From Bacteroides faecis MAJ27 (lineage in GTDB: Bacteria; Bacteroidota; Bacteroidia; Bacteroidales; Bacteroidaceae): 64,000 bases of DNA. Location: the NCBI RefSeq assembly GCF_900106755.1, contig NZ_FNNN01000025.1, positions 24,387-88,386 on the forward strand, read 5' to 3'. The notes under the pieces are model-generated. The model had not been told where the DNA came from and did no database searches. It saw only the letters and a list, made by a program, of their open reading frames with translations. The translations under genes were made by a program, and so were the position numbers. Below, one piece after another: positions 1 through 8,588 of this stretch. Position 1 is the first letter of the stretch. The number at the start of each line of letters is the position of its first letter.

Positions 1-1042
1 ATGTGATTGCTCCTAAGCAGATAACGACTGATGCTGATGAAAAGGGTGTGTTGATTAATGCTAATCAAGGTTCTCGGCAAGTGAAGATTCTTACAGGGAA
101 TGGAGAATATCAGATTCACGATGCTGGTGACTCGAAAATAATTCGTCTGGAAGTTTATGGTAATATCGTGACTGTTACCGGAAGAAAGGCAGGAGAAACT
201 TCGTTTACTTTAATCGATGCCAAGAAACAGATATCCCAACCTATTCATGTAGTAATAGCGCCGGAAAAGCGTTGGTATATGAATTTAGGCAGAGATTATG
301 CAGTTTGGACTCACTTTGGTGAGATGACCGGTGATGGATTAGAAAGCATCAAGGCTGCTACTAATGATTTCAAATTGAAAAAGATGACCTGGGAGTTGGT
401 AACTCGTATTGATGGAACGAACTGGTTACAGACTTTCATAGGTAAGGAAGGCTATTTCATTCTTCGTGGTGGCGATTGGGAAAACAATAAGGGCAGACAG
501 ATGGAACTTGTCGGTATAAGTGATAAACTTAAACTTAGAACAGGACATGGAGCTTTCGAACTTGGAGCATGGACGCATATAGCCTTGGTTGTGGATTGTT
601 CGAAAGGAAAAGATGACTATAATGAAAAGTACAAGCTTTATATTAATGGTAAACAACTTCAGTGGACTGATACTCATAAAACGGATATAGATTACTCTGA
701 GATAGACCTTTGTGCAGGCAATGATGGTGGAAGAGTATCTATCGGAAAAGCTAGTGACAATAGACGTTTCCTTGATGGTGCTATACTCGAAGCACGTATA
801 TGGTATGTTTGTCGTACGGAAAACAGTTAAAGGCTAACGCATGGAATCTTGAAGAAGTCAATCCGGAAGGATTATTGGCTCGCTGGGATTTCTCAGCCGG
901 TGCACCGGTTGCTTATATTGAGGATGGCACTAATTCCGACCATGAATTATTAATGCATATCTCTAAGTACGATAGTTGGAATGCTACGGAATTCCCAATG
1001 AGCAGATTCGGGGAAGCTCCTATCGAAGTACCTTTTAAGTAA
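1..1042 (+). pseudogene. LamG-domain surface protein, 5'-truncated by window edge and frameshifted
   Basis: The reading frame is open from the first bases, so the true start lies upstream of the window. The visible part has an Ig-like segment (about the first 90 residues) and then a LamG/concanavalin-A-like domain with typical strands such as WTHIALVVD and KLYINGKQL. Such proteins sit next to SusC/SusD genes in Bacteroides polysaccharide loci and probably bind glycan at the cell surface. The frame ends at 830, but the expected LamG ending (QLKANAWNLEEVNPEG, then LLARWDFS) continues in another frame to 1042. One missing base near 823-828, in the run of A before CAGTTAAAG, explains this. It could be a real mutation or a sequencing error. 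A GH76 gene follows after 19 nt, so the two are probably co-transcribed. Confidence 0.75.
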
Positions 1043-1061
1043 TCTCTAAATTTGAAGAAAA

Positions 1062-2639
1062 ATGAAAGCAATATTCAAACTGTTTATATTGAACCTCTTG
1101 GCTTTGGCATTACTTCCATCTTGTAGTGATGATGATCAGTCAAACTCAGAACAGAATGATCCGGTCAGTGGCAATATTTCTCCGGTAGGTTCATTTTCCG
1201 TAGAAGCTACCAATAACGAGAATGAACTTCTGGTGAAATGGACCAATCCCAGTAATCGCGACGTGGATATGGTAGAACTCTCTTACAGGGACGTGGAAAC
1301 GAGCTTGTCTCGTGCTACCGACTTCTCACCGGGACATATCATCATACAGGTAGAACGTGATGTTACACAGGAATATCTGTTGAAAGTTCCTTATTTTGCT
1401 ACTTACGAAGTTTCTGCCGTAGCTATCAGTAAAGCCGGCAAGCGATCGGTACCCGAAAGCCGTATTATGATGCCTTATCATGAAAAGGTGGATGAGCCGG
1501 AACTGAAACTGCCGGAGATGCTGGACCGTGCACATTCTTACATGACTTCTGTCATTGGATATTATTTCGGCAAGAGTTCCAGAAGCTGCTGGCGTGGTAA
1601 TTATCCTTATGATGGAAAAGGTTATTGGGATGGTGATGCGTTAGTTTGGGGACAAGGTGGCGGTCTTTCGGCATTTGTCGCTATGCGTGATGCAACCAAA
1701 GAGAGCGAAGTGGAGAATCTTTACGGTGCAATGGATGATATGATGTTCAAAGGAATACAGTATTTCTGCCAGTTGGATCATGGAATTTTGGCTTATTCCT
1801 GCTACCCGGCTGCCGGTAACGAACGTTTTTACGATGATAATGTATGGATCGGGCTCGATATGGTCGACTGGTACATGGAAACGAAAGAGATGCGTTATCT
1901 GACACAGGCAAAGGTGGTGTGGCGCTACCTGATTGATCACGGTTGGGATGAGACCTGTGGAGGAGGCGTGCACTGGAAAGAGTTGAACGAACATACTACC
2001 AGCAAGCACTCTTGCTCTACCGGACCTACTGCTGTGATGGGCTGTAAGATGTATCAGGCAACTCAGGAACAGGAATATCTGGACTGGGCGATCAAATGTT
2101 ACGACTATATGCTCGATGTATTGCAAGATAAGTCCGACCATTTATTTTATGACAATGTGCGTCCGAATAAGGATGATCCCAATTTGCCGGGTGACCTTGA
2201 AAAAAACAAGTATTCCTACAACTCCGGACAACCATTGCAGGCAGCCTGTCTCTTATATAAGATTACCGGCGAACAGAAATATCTGGATGAAGCGTATGCG
2301 ATTGCTGAAAGCTGTCATAAGAAATGGTTTATGCCCTATCGTTCCAAAGAGCTGAACCTTACTTTCAATATTCTTGCTCCGGGACATGCCTGGTTCAATA
2401 CGATCATGTGCCGCGGATTCTTTGAACTTTATTCTATAGACAATGACCGTAAATATATCGATGATATCGAAAAGTCAATGATTCATGCGTGGAGCAGTAG
2501 CTGTCATCAGGGCAACAACTTGCTGAATGACGATGATCTGAGAGGGGGGACTACCAAGACCAGTTGGGAAATACTCCATCAGGGAGCATTGGTTGAATTG
2601 TATGCCCGGTTAGCAGTATTGGAACGTGAAAACCGATAG
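1062..2639 (+). CDS. GH76 family alpha-1,6-mannanase-like lipoprotein
   Basis: This 525-residue protein has a lipoprotein signal (LLPSCSDDD, Cys21), so it is probably anchored to the envelope, perhaps on the surface. Residues about 40-140 look like the DUF4959/FN3-like N-terminal module often seen before GH76 domains. The rest is an (alpha/alpha)6-type domain with the paired catalytic aspartates expected for GH76 in FYDDNVWIGLD (D258-D259), plus the conserved GGGVHWKE and KNKYSYNSGQPLQA segments. Characterised GH76 enzymes are endo-alpha-1,6-mannanases acting on yeast or bacterial mannan. The LamG gene just upstream supports membership of a polysaccharide utilization locus whose SusC/D genes lie outside the window. 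Substrate is inferred from family only. A bidirectional terminator follows. Confidence 0.85.
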   Translation: MKAIFKLFILNLLALALLPSCSDDDQSNSEQNDPVSGNISPVGSFSVEATNNENELLVKWTNPSNRDVDMVELSYRDVETSLSRATDFSPGHIIIQVERDVTQEYLLKVPYFATYEVSAVAISKAGKRSVPESRIMMPYHEKVDEPELKLPEMLDRAHSYMTSVIGYYFGKSSRSCWRGNYPYDGKGYWDGDALVWGQGGGLSAFVAMRDATKESEVENLYGAMDDMMFKGIQYFCQLDHGILAYSCYPAAGNERFYDDNVWIGLDMVDWYMETKEMRYLTQAKVVWRYLIDHGWDETCGGGVHWKELNEHTTSKHSCSTGPTAVMGCKMYQATQEQEYLDWAIKCYDYMLDVLQDKSDHLFYDNVRPNKDDPNLPGDLEKNKYSYNSGQPLQAACLLYKITGEQKYLDEAYAIAESCHKKWFMPYRSKELNLTFNILAPGHAWFNTIMCRGFFELYSIDNDRKYIDDIEKSMIHAWSSSCHQGNNLLNDDDLRGGTTKTSWEILHQGALVELYARLAVLERENR

Positions 2640-2673
2640 TTGAATGATTCCCGTTCAGGGAAAATAAGAAAAT

Positions 2674-2717
2674 AAAAAAGCCATCCCCGGAATAGACGAA
2701 GTAGGGATGGCTTTTTT
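2674..2717. terminator. Bidirectional Rho-independent terminator
   Basis: Perfect 14-bp inverted repeat (AAAAAAGCCATCCC at 2674-2687 and its complement at 2704-2717) with a 16-nt loop. Poly-T/poly-A flanks serve both strands. It separates the GH76 gene (+) from the small secreted protein gene (-). Confidence 0.85.
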
Positions 2718-2770
2718 GTAGTGTGCTTACTATTGTTCGGCAGACTATGTTCCGTGAGTTTTTGGAAAGG

Positions 2771-3040
2771 TTATTCCTTGACAGGCTCAGCCGGTTTGTC
2801 TTTGGATGCAGTGTCAGTAACGACTGTATCGTTGACAATAGCGGTCGGTGCACTCAGTTCTGTCTTAACAGGTTCCTCGCTCTTGGTTACAGTATCTTTT
2901 ACTACTGTATCATTAACGATAGCTGTTGCATTAACTTCTGTCAGGGCTGTCGCAGCTTCTGCAGAGTTCTGAGCCTTAACAAGGAATGAACCACCACAAA
3001 CAAACATAAACATTGCTACTACTAATACTAATTTTTTCAT
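2771..3040 (-). CDS. Small secreted protein with a duplicated IVNDTVV motif
   Basis: An 89-residue protein with a clear Sec signal peptide (MKKLVLVVAMFMFVCGG, probable cleavage near VKAQ-NS). The mature part is short, acidic and Ala/Val/Thr-rich. It has an internal duplication of about 27 residues: ATAIVNDTVVKDTV (38-51) recurs as PTAIVNDTVVTDTA (65-78), each followed by EPVK. No catalytic motif or known domain is recognised. It is probably exported to the periplasm or envelope; function unknown. It is monocistronic: it ends at the bidirectional terminator and has a 480-bp non-coding region upstream that carries two short repeat arrays. Confidence 0.7.
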   Translation of the reverse strand: MKKLVLVVAMFMFVCGGSFLVKAQNSAEAATALTEVNATAIVNDTVVKDTVTKSEEPVKTELSAPTAIVNDTVVTDTASKDKPAEPVKE

Positions 3041-3217
3041 AATCGTTTGCTTTAATGATTATTAAACATATATTTTCAATTCTCTCTTATGTGTTAGGGA
3101 ATCGGTTGTTACGTTATCTAACGGCTAATTAAAGGTCAAAGTGTGTGCCAAAGACTGATGCATGCTGTTAATGCGTTGATTATAAGTGAAATATGTAGAT
3201 TGTGTACATTGTCTATA

Positions 3218-3266
3218 GTGTGGAAACGTATGGGAAATGTGTGGAAAATGGGGCAGGGAGTGTGGA
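3218..3266. repeat. Three GTGTGGA direct repeats at exact 21-bp period
   Basis: GTGTGGA occurs at 3218-3224, 3239-3245 and 3260-3266. Start-to-start spacing is exactly 21 bp both times, about two helical turns. The first two copies extend to GTGTGGAAA. Confidence 0.75.
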
Positions 3267-3358
3267 ATATTTCTACAGTAATATACTTTGCTAAGTAACG
3301 ATAAATAATGCGAGAATGGTTATGATACAATCAATAGCTATTCTATTTTTCTTTCGTA

Positions 3359-3410
3359 TCACCTAGGTTGAACAATTGAATCACCTAGGTAATACATTCG
3401 TCACCTAGGT
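3359..3410. repeat. Three TCACCTAGGT repeats, each with palindrome ACCTAGGT
   Basis: Identical 10-mers lie at 3359-3368, 3381-3390 and 3401-3410 (22- and 20-bp spacing). Each contains the perfect 8-bp palindrome ACCTAGGT. The spacer sequences differ, so only the 10-mer is conserved, as for a protein-binding site array. Confidence 0.8.
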
Positions 3411-3524
3411 ACTACGAAATAAAATAACTAATAAAAATGAAAGTTTCGGCAAATAGAATGCTTGTTTAGCGGTAACTTACCCTAAACGGCATGGAAATGA
3501 AATACCTGACTAAACAGTTGAAAA

Positions 3525-5081
3525 CTATTCGATTTCATCCGGCCAAGGACAGGGCTTACCTGTGGCTTTGACAGTCGGACGCTGGGCATTTACTTTTCTC
3601 AAATAGGTTCCTAATTCTTTAGAAAGGTGTCTGACAATATCCGGATGTTGCGTGCTGAGGTCATGACTTTCGCCTATATCATCGGGAATATTGAATAGCT
3701 CTTTTTTGCCTGTGCCATAGTAATAGATCAATTTCCAGTCACCATTGCGTACGGCACAATTAAAGTTGATTCCCGGACCGTCGTTTCCCCAGTTGTTGGG
3801 CATGTTCCAAAAGAGGCTGCGCCCTTTGGAAGGATTTCCGGTTTGTTTCAGCAGAGGCAGGAAACTGATACCATCGATAGGCTGAACCGTTTGGTATTTT
3901 TTGATACCTGCCATTTCGAGGATAGTGGGATAAAAGTCTTCTATCAGCAGATAATCATTGCATTTGCTGTTAGGCGCTACGACACCGGGCCAGCTGACGA
4001 TCATCGGCTCACGGATGCCACCTTCATAGGTGGAGCCCTTACCACTATTCAGTGGATGGTTTTGTGTATGGAGTTTGCCGTCACGCCAGTATGATTCGGC
4101 GGCAAGTCCTCCGTTGTCGCTCATAAAGATGATGATGGTGTTGTCAGCTTCTCCGCTTTTTTCCAGCCAGTCCATTAAATCACCCAGACTCTTATCCATA
4201 CCTTCTATCAGCGTGGCATAAGCGGCTTCGTGATCGGTCATGCCTTTTTTCTTGTATTTGTCGTAGAAACGTTTGTCCTTGTCCAATGGGACATGGATGG
4301 CGTATTGAGACATATACAGGTAGAAGGGTTGGTTGTACTTCTTGGCTTTGTTCAATGCTTTGATGGCTTCCAAGGTTAATGCTTCGGTAACGAAGGTTTC
4401 CGTTCCCCAGTACTTCTCAAGTCCGGGAACGGCCATGAGCGATATCGGTTTTCCGTTTTTGTTGTGACCATAATTTTCTTCTCCCAGATAGCTGGCAAGT
4501 CCTCCGGCTGCGTGTCCGGCTATGTTTACTTCGAATCCCCAGTGGTGCGGGTCTTCTCCCGGAGTATCTATGGCGCCGAAATGTGCCTTTCCGCAATGAA
4601 TCGTATGATAGCCGCTGTCTTTCAGCAGTTGTACGAAAGAAGTTCCTACGAATGTATTGTTGGTGCCAGGCACCTGACTTACTCCGTTATAGTTCCAGTC
4701 TGGTACTTCCAGCACTTTATCTTTACGGTCTGTTTTTATATTCTTTTGCAGTGTCCAGTTGGTTACTCGGTGACGTGCCGCGTTCGTTCCGGTGATGAGG
4801 CTGCATCGGGTGGGAGAACTGATACTGCTCGCATACGCTTGTGTAAACATCATGCCCTGTTTGGCAAGTCGTTCCATGTTGGGTGTTTCATACAGCTCAT
4901 TGTAGTCTGTCTTTTGTGTCCAGAAGGGGAGCGAAGTGTCCTGCCATCCCATGTCATCTACCATAAAGAGGATGATGTTAGGACGTTTGTCCACCCGTTG
5001 TGTCTGAACGGACTTCTGTGCTTGCAGACTGGTACTAACCAGTGGTATGAGCGTGAGGGGGAAAAGTATTTTTTTGTTCAT
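3525..5081 (-). CDS. Ser-type S1 family sulfatase
   Basis: This 518-residue protein has a signal peptide (to about LQA-QK, residue 22) and the alkaline-phosphatase-like sulfatase fold. The metal-binding start PNIILFMVDDMGWQD and the formylglycine motif SSPTRCSLITG (S88-G98) are both visible. Ser88 in place of Cys means it needs the anaerobic radical-SAM maturase (anSME), as Bacteroides sulfatases generally do. FMSDNGG supplies the second metal-binding Asp/Asn. It probably removes sulfate esters from host or dietary glycans in the periplasm. It is the last gene of a minus-strand operon with GH36-like and GH29 genes and another sulfatase, 17 nt after the GH36-like gene. The target sugar position cannot be read from sequence. 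Confidence 0.9.
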   Translation of the reverse strand: MNKKILFPLTLIPLVSTSLQAQKSVQTQRVDKRPNIILFMVDDMGWQDTSLPFWTQKTDYNELYETPNMERLAKQGMMFTQAYASSISSPTRCSLITGTNAARHRVTNWTLQKNIKTDRKDKVLEVPDWNYNGVSQVPGTNNTFVGTSFVQLLKDSGYHTIHCGKAHFGAIDTPGEDPHHWGFEVNIAGHAAGGLASYLGEENYGHNKNGKPISLMAVPGLEKYWGTETFVTEALTLEAIKALNKAKKYNQPFYLYMSQYAIHVPLDKDKRFYDKYKKKGMTDHEAAYATLIEGMDKSLGDLMDWLEKSGEADNTIIIFMSDNGGLAAESYWRDGKLHTQNHPLNSGKGSTYEGGIREPMIVSWPGVVAPNSKCNDYLLIEDFYPTILEMAGIKKYQTVQPIDGISFLPLLKQTGNPSKGRSLFWNMPNNWGNDGPGINFNCAVRNGDWKLIYYYGTGKKELFNIPDDIGESHDLSTQHPDIVRHLSKELGTYLRKVNAQRPTVKATGKPCPWPDEIE

Positions 5082-5098
5082 CGGTTGATTATTTAGTG

Positions 5099-7183
5099 TT
5101 ATTTCTTTATTTCAATTCTACCGGTCTTTCTTATGGGTATACTCCGTAATTCCTGCTTTTTGCCGGAATCAGCCCATATTCTCAATGTGCCGGTACAATG
5201 GACGTCCAGTATCAATGTATCTGCACTACGTTCAAGTATCTGCACGGTAGCAGGCGACAGATATTTCTCTTGTATGCCGATAACTGCCCAGCCTTTGCGG
5301 ATAGGACAAAGGTGGAACAGGCAATCTGTGAATCCGGATAGCTTTATTTTTCTTTCGGATGCGGTCAATACTTCTGCGCTTTGTTTTTCCCAGTTGAATG
5401 CGAGAATGCTATCGGAAGAAAAACGAGCGGATTCTTCGATATTTTCCCGTAAAAAGTAATCTTCCCGCTTGATGAAGCTTTCTACTTCTTGGTAAGAGGG
5501 GGAGGTGTTCAGATTGTAACAAATGACTGAGGTGGCTTCGTCCCCTGTAGGTGCAAATACCCGGTAGGCTTTGCCGCTTTGCAATGGATTGGTCAGTATG
5601 CATTCCGGAGTTGGAACGGCTGGGGCTGAGGGACGGAATATCTTTCCGGCTTCATCAATCAGGGGACGGATATTAGCTGCAATAAATTCAGTTGGTGAGT
5701 CTGATAGGTAAACAGGTCCACCGGAGATGGCCTTTGAACGTGCCATCAGACTACCGCAAATGGTATCACAAGAGTGAAACATGTCGTGGTCAGGCCAGAC
5801 GGTTTGTCCCTGCATGAGTGTATTGGTATACGACTGGAACAGATGTGACTTTGCCATATTTTCGTCATATTTCTTGTAATCTATGCTGACACGCGTCACA
5901 CTGCTGTACAGGGTGTGGTCCATGTTCAGAACATTCTGTGCCATGCAGTTCATTAGTCCCATTTGCAGGCGGTGTGTCTGGTGCTCCAAAGCAAGGTTGC
6001 AGTCTTTTGCCTGACGGATAACCTGTGTGCCACCCATGTAGAGTGGGAGAGTGAATGACTGATTGTCTATCTTTAGAAAATCAAATCCATATTCTTTCAT
6101 CGTACGGATATGATATTCGTACCATGCTTCTATCTTGTCCGTGCTTGTGCCGGGCAGTAGGCTGCCATTGTAGGCATATAAGGTTTGCCGGATTTCCGGT
6201 GGAAAGTCATTATCGGCAGAGATTCCCAGCCAATAGCCGGAAAGACTGTACCATAAGCCTATCCATCGGATTTTGTCTGCTTGTTTGCGGTTCATGATAC
6301 GCATCCATCCGTTAGGGAAACGTTTTTTATCGGGAACGAGACTGGTCAGTTGGCGGTTCTTATTCGCAATGTGACCATCGTCAATTAATATGTAACGTAC
6401 AGGTATGCCCGATGATTCAATGGCGTCGATATCATTGAGTATTTTTGTTTCATCGATATCAAAATGATAATGTTCCCAAGTACACCACCCCAAATAGTTA
6501 AAAGCATCGAAATACTGTTTGTCGGTTCTTTTACGGAGAGTGGGCACTGCTGCATTATCTGCCGTTAACGAATGGTAGGCATCGCTGAATACATGATATA
6601 CAGATGAAGATTTCCGGATAAGAAGGAGAGGGAGTTGTCCGTTTAGTGCGTCTTCTCCCAACGTGGAGATATACAGCGTGATTGTCCCGTCCTGATTAAC
6701 TTGAAACCAGCTGAGGCTGTTGTCGCCAGCAATGGCCTTGGCGAATAAGTACTCTCCATCAGAGAGTTCAAAGAGTAGTGCATCACCCGATACGGACGGT
6801 AGAGCATTGGAAGGGATACCTTCATAATCGCTTCGTGTAAGGTCTTCCAGGCGGCTGAATACCCAAGGAAGTAACCGGTTCGTGTTATTCGGCCATTGAT
6901 AGTCGTCGGGACGGGAATCACGACTGAAGAATATTCCACGAACATACAAAGGAAGTGCAACTTTATACGAAAGTGTACCCTGATGTTCCGGTACTTGCTG
7001 TTCGTATATTATGGGGGTAGATGGAGTATAGGTATTCAGGTCGATATTTTTTTCCATCCGGTAAGCTGCAACATCTTTGTATGTTTTTCCTTTATGGTAG
7101 GTAAACGGGTTCTGGGCAGACAGCGATGCTGTAGCAAAGATGCCCGTCAATGTCCATAAACAGATGTGGATAAATCTTCTCAT
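5099..7183 (-). CDS. GH36/raffinose-synthase (Sip1)-like glycosidase, putative alpha-galactosidase
   Basis: A 694-residue secreted protein with a signal peptide (cleavage near LSAQ-NP). The central TIM barrel resembles the raffinose synthase/Sip1 branch of GH36. It has YLGWCTWEHYH (230-240), the presumed nucleophile in FDFLKIDNQS (D373), the RxSxD acid/base motif RVSID (431-435), and WPDHDMFHS (463-471). The N-terminal beta-sandwich and C-terminal beta domain have the expected size. Retaining alpha-galactosidase activity is the best guess, but family members also include galactosyltransferases. Operon context with a fucosidase and two sulfatases argues for stripping terminal alpha-galactose from a sulfated fucosylated glycan. 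It starts 9 nt after the GH29 gene ends. Confidence 0.8.
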   Translation of the reverse strand: MRRFIHICLWTLTGIFATASLSAQNPFTYHKGKTYKDVAAYRMEKNIDLNTYTPSTPIIYEQQVPEHQGTLSYKVALPLYVRGIFFSRDSRPDDYQWPNNTNRLLPWVFSRLEDLTRSDYEGIPSNALPSVSGDALLFELSDGEYLFAKAIAGDNSLSWFQVNQDGTITLYISTLGEDALNGQLPLLLIRKSSSVYHVFSDAYHSLTADNAAVPTLRKRTDKQYFDAFNYLGWCTWEHYHFDIDETKILNDIDAIESSGIPVRYILIDDGHIANKNRQLTSLVPDKKRFPNGWMRIMNRKQADKIRWIGLWYSLSGYWLGISADNDFPPEIRQTLYAYNGSLLPGTSTDKIEAWYEYHIRTMKEYGFDFLKIDNQSFTLPLYMGGTQVIRQAKDCNLALEHQTHRLQMGLMNCMAQNVLNMDHTLYSSVTRVSIDYKKYDENMAKSHLFQSYTNTLMQGQTVWPDHDMFHSCDTICGSLMARSKAISGGPVYLSDSPTEFIAANIRPLIDEAGKIFRPSAPAVPTPECILTNPLQSGKAYRVFAPTGDEATSVICYNLNTSPSYQEVESFIKREDYFLRENIEESARFSSDSILAFNWEKQSAEVLTASERKIKLSGFTDCLFHLCPIRKGWAVIGIQEKYLSPATVQILERSADTLILDVHCTGTLRIWADSGKKQELRSIPIRKTGRIEIKK

Positions 7184-7192
7184 GCCTCTTGT

Positions 7193-8575
7193 CTATTTTA
7201 CAGAATATGCGCTGAAATTAATAATATCCGGCAATGCGATCGATTCGGTTACAGTCAGTTTTAATGCAGTGGCTTCTACCGGTTCAAACTTTTCGATCCG
7301 TTTGTGTCCTACCGATTCTCCTGTGCAGACGGTTTGCCATTTTCCGTCCACTTTGGCTTCTATTTGATATTGTCGGATGCGTTCTCCGTTTTTAATGTTT
7401 TCCTGGATAATACAATAATTGACCGGTTGCTTCTTTTCAAATTTCAGTGTCAGGCTTTTCTTTTGTCCCGAAATGCGGGCTATCGGAGAGGAAAATCGAC
7501 GATTGATTTCGTCTCCCATTTCTTTCAGGCGCTGTACATCTCCGACAGGGATTAACCCGGTCGGGCCAGGAGTTAATCCGAGAATGAGGGTAGCGTTTCT
7601 TCCTACTGACTTTTCATATTTGTTCATCAGAGTGTTTAGCGGATAGATATTATTTTCGTCATCCGGTTCCCAAAACCATTCATGGCGACCGTTTGCTCCT
7701 CGTAGCGGAGTGTCTGCCATTGCAGGTACCCAGTATTTGCCGTTCTTGTCACCGTGCTTTAAGAGTTCGATCTGATCGATGTTACTTTCAATGCGTTTAT
7801 GATGTGAACAGGGAACGGGAAAGGTAGACCAGCAAGGATATTCTACTGTACCTGTTTCCGAACCTCCCCATCGGAAGTCGGCACGGTCGATGTTATGATA
7901 GAAAAGACAGTTGGGCTGATACTTATTAACAATCGGTTCTACGTCCGGACCGTCGCCACGTGGATCATCGGCTCCGCCGTCAAACCATATCATATATAAA
8001 TCTCCGTAGCGGGTACAGAGTTCTGTAACCATCTTCTCGCACAGACGCTTGTACCATGACTGGCGGTTGCGGGCGAATTCTCCTTCTCCTTCGGCTTTGA
8101 AGTTATGAATACCTAGCAGTGAGTTCCAGCGGATGCCGATGTAGATGCCCGGTTGCAGCCCGTATTTGCGACAGGAATTTACGAAGTCGCGGACAATATC
8201 TCCTTTTCCGTCTCTCCATTTCACAGCTTTCAGGCAATAAGGGTTGACATCGCTTTGCCAGAGTCCGAAACCTGTCTCGTGGGTGGCTGTCAGTACGGCA
8301 AATTTACATCCGGCAGCTTTAGCGGCCTGTACCCATTGGTCGGTGTTCAGTTCTGTCGGGTTGAAGATATTATAATCTTCGATAGGATTGATACGGTTGT
8401 TGCCTTGCCCGTAGCGGATGCCGTCGAACACATGCAGGTCATAATGGAAGACAGCACCCATTTCAGCTTCATGCCATTTGAGTTGATGAGGCTTGGGGGT
8501 GGGTATGTCCTGCTGTTGGGCGAAGCTGTAAGCTGAGCATAAGATAAAGAGGGAGAGATAGCAAAGTTTTTTCAT
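7193..8575 (-). CDS. GH29 family alpha-L-fucosidase
   Basis: A 460-residue protein with a signal peptide (MKKLCYLSLFILCSAYSFAQ). The fucosidase barrel is recognisable from FAVLTATHETGFGLW (His99 region) and the nucleophile motif MIWFDGG (D199). A C-terminal beta domain follows (from about 370). Expected activity is hydrolysis of alpha-linked L-fucose from glycan ends in the periplasm. The linkage is not predictable by eye. It lies 13 nt downstream of the first sulfatase and 9 nt upstream of the GH36-like gene, so it is co-transcribed. Confidence 0.9.
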   Translation of the reverse strand: MKKLCYLSLFILCSAYSFAQQQDIPTPKPHQLKWHEAEMGAVFHYDLHVFDGIRYGQGNNRINPIEDYNIFNPTELNTDQWVQAAKAAGCKFAVLTATHETGFGLWQSDVNPYCLKAVKWRDGKGDIVRDFVNSCRKYGLQPGIYIGIRWNSLLGIHNFKAEGEGEFARNRQSWYKRLCEKMVTELCTRYGDLYMIWFDGGADDPRGDGPDVEPIVNKYQPNCLFYHNIDRADFRWGGSETGTVEYPCWSTFPVPCSHHKRIESNIDQIELLKHGDKNGKYWVPAMADTPLRGANGRHEWFWEPDDENNIYPLNTLMNKYEKSVGRNATLILGLTPGPTGLIPVGDVQRLKEMGDEINRRFSSPIARISGQKKSLTLKFEKKQPVNYCIIQENIKNGERIRQYQIEAKVDGKWQTVCTGESVGHKRIEKFEPVEATALKLTVTESIALPDIINFSAYSVK

Positions 8576-8588
8576 GGTGTTTCTTTAG

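Larger units (their letters stand above)
3041..3524. other. 484-bp intergenic region with two phased repeat arrays
   Basis: No convincing gene is seen. The region lies upstream of the small secreted protein gene (-) and downstream of a sulfatase gene (-). It is AT-rich and holds two short arrays listed separately: GTGTGGA at 21-bp spacing (3218-3266) and TCACCTAGGT at 22/20-bp spacing (3359-3410). No perfect TAnnTTTG box faces the small gene. Confidence 0.6.

Noticed and set aside
3136..3420. Possible CRISPR-like array from the repeated TCACCTAGGT and GTGTGGA motifs
   Set aside because: Repeats are only 7-10 bp with 10-14 bp spacers and no cas genes are present; they are better read as binding-site arrays.
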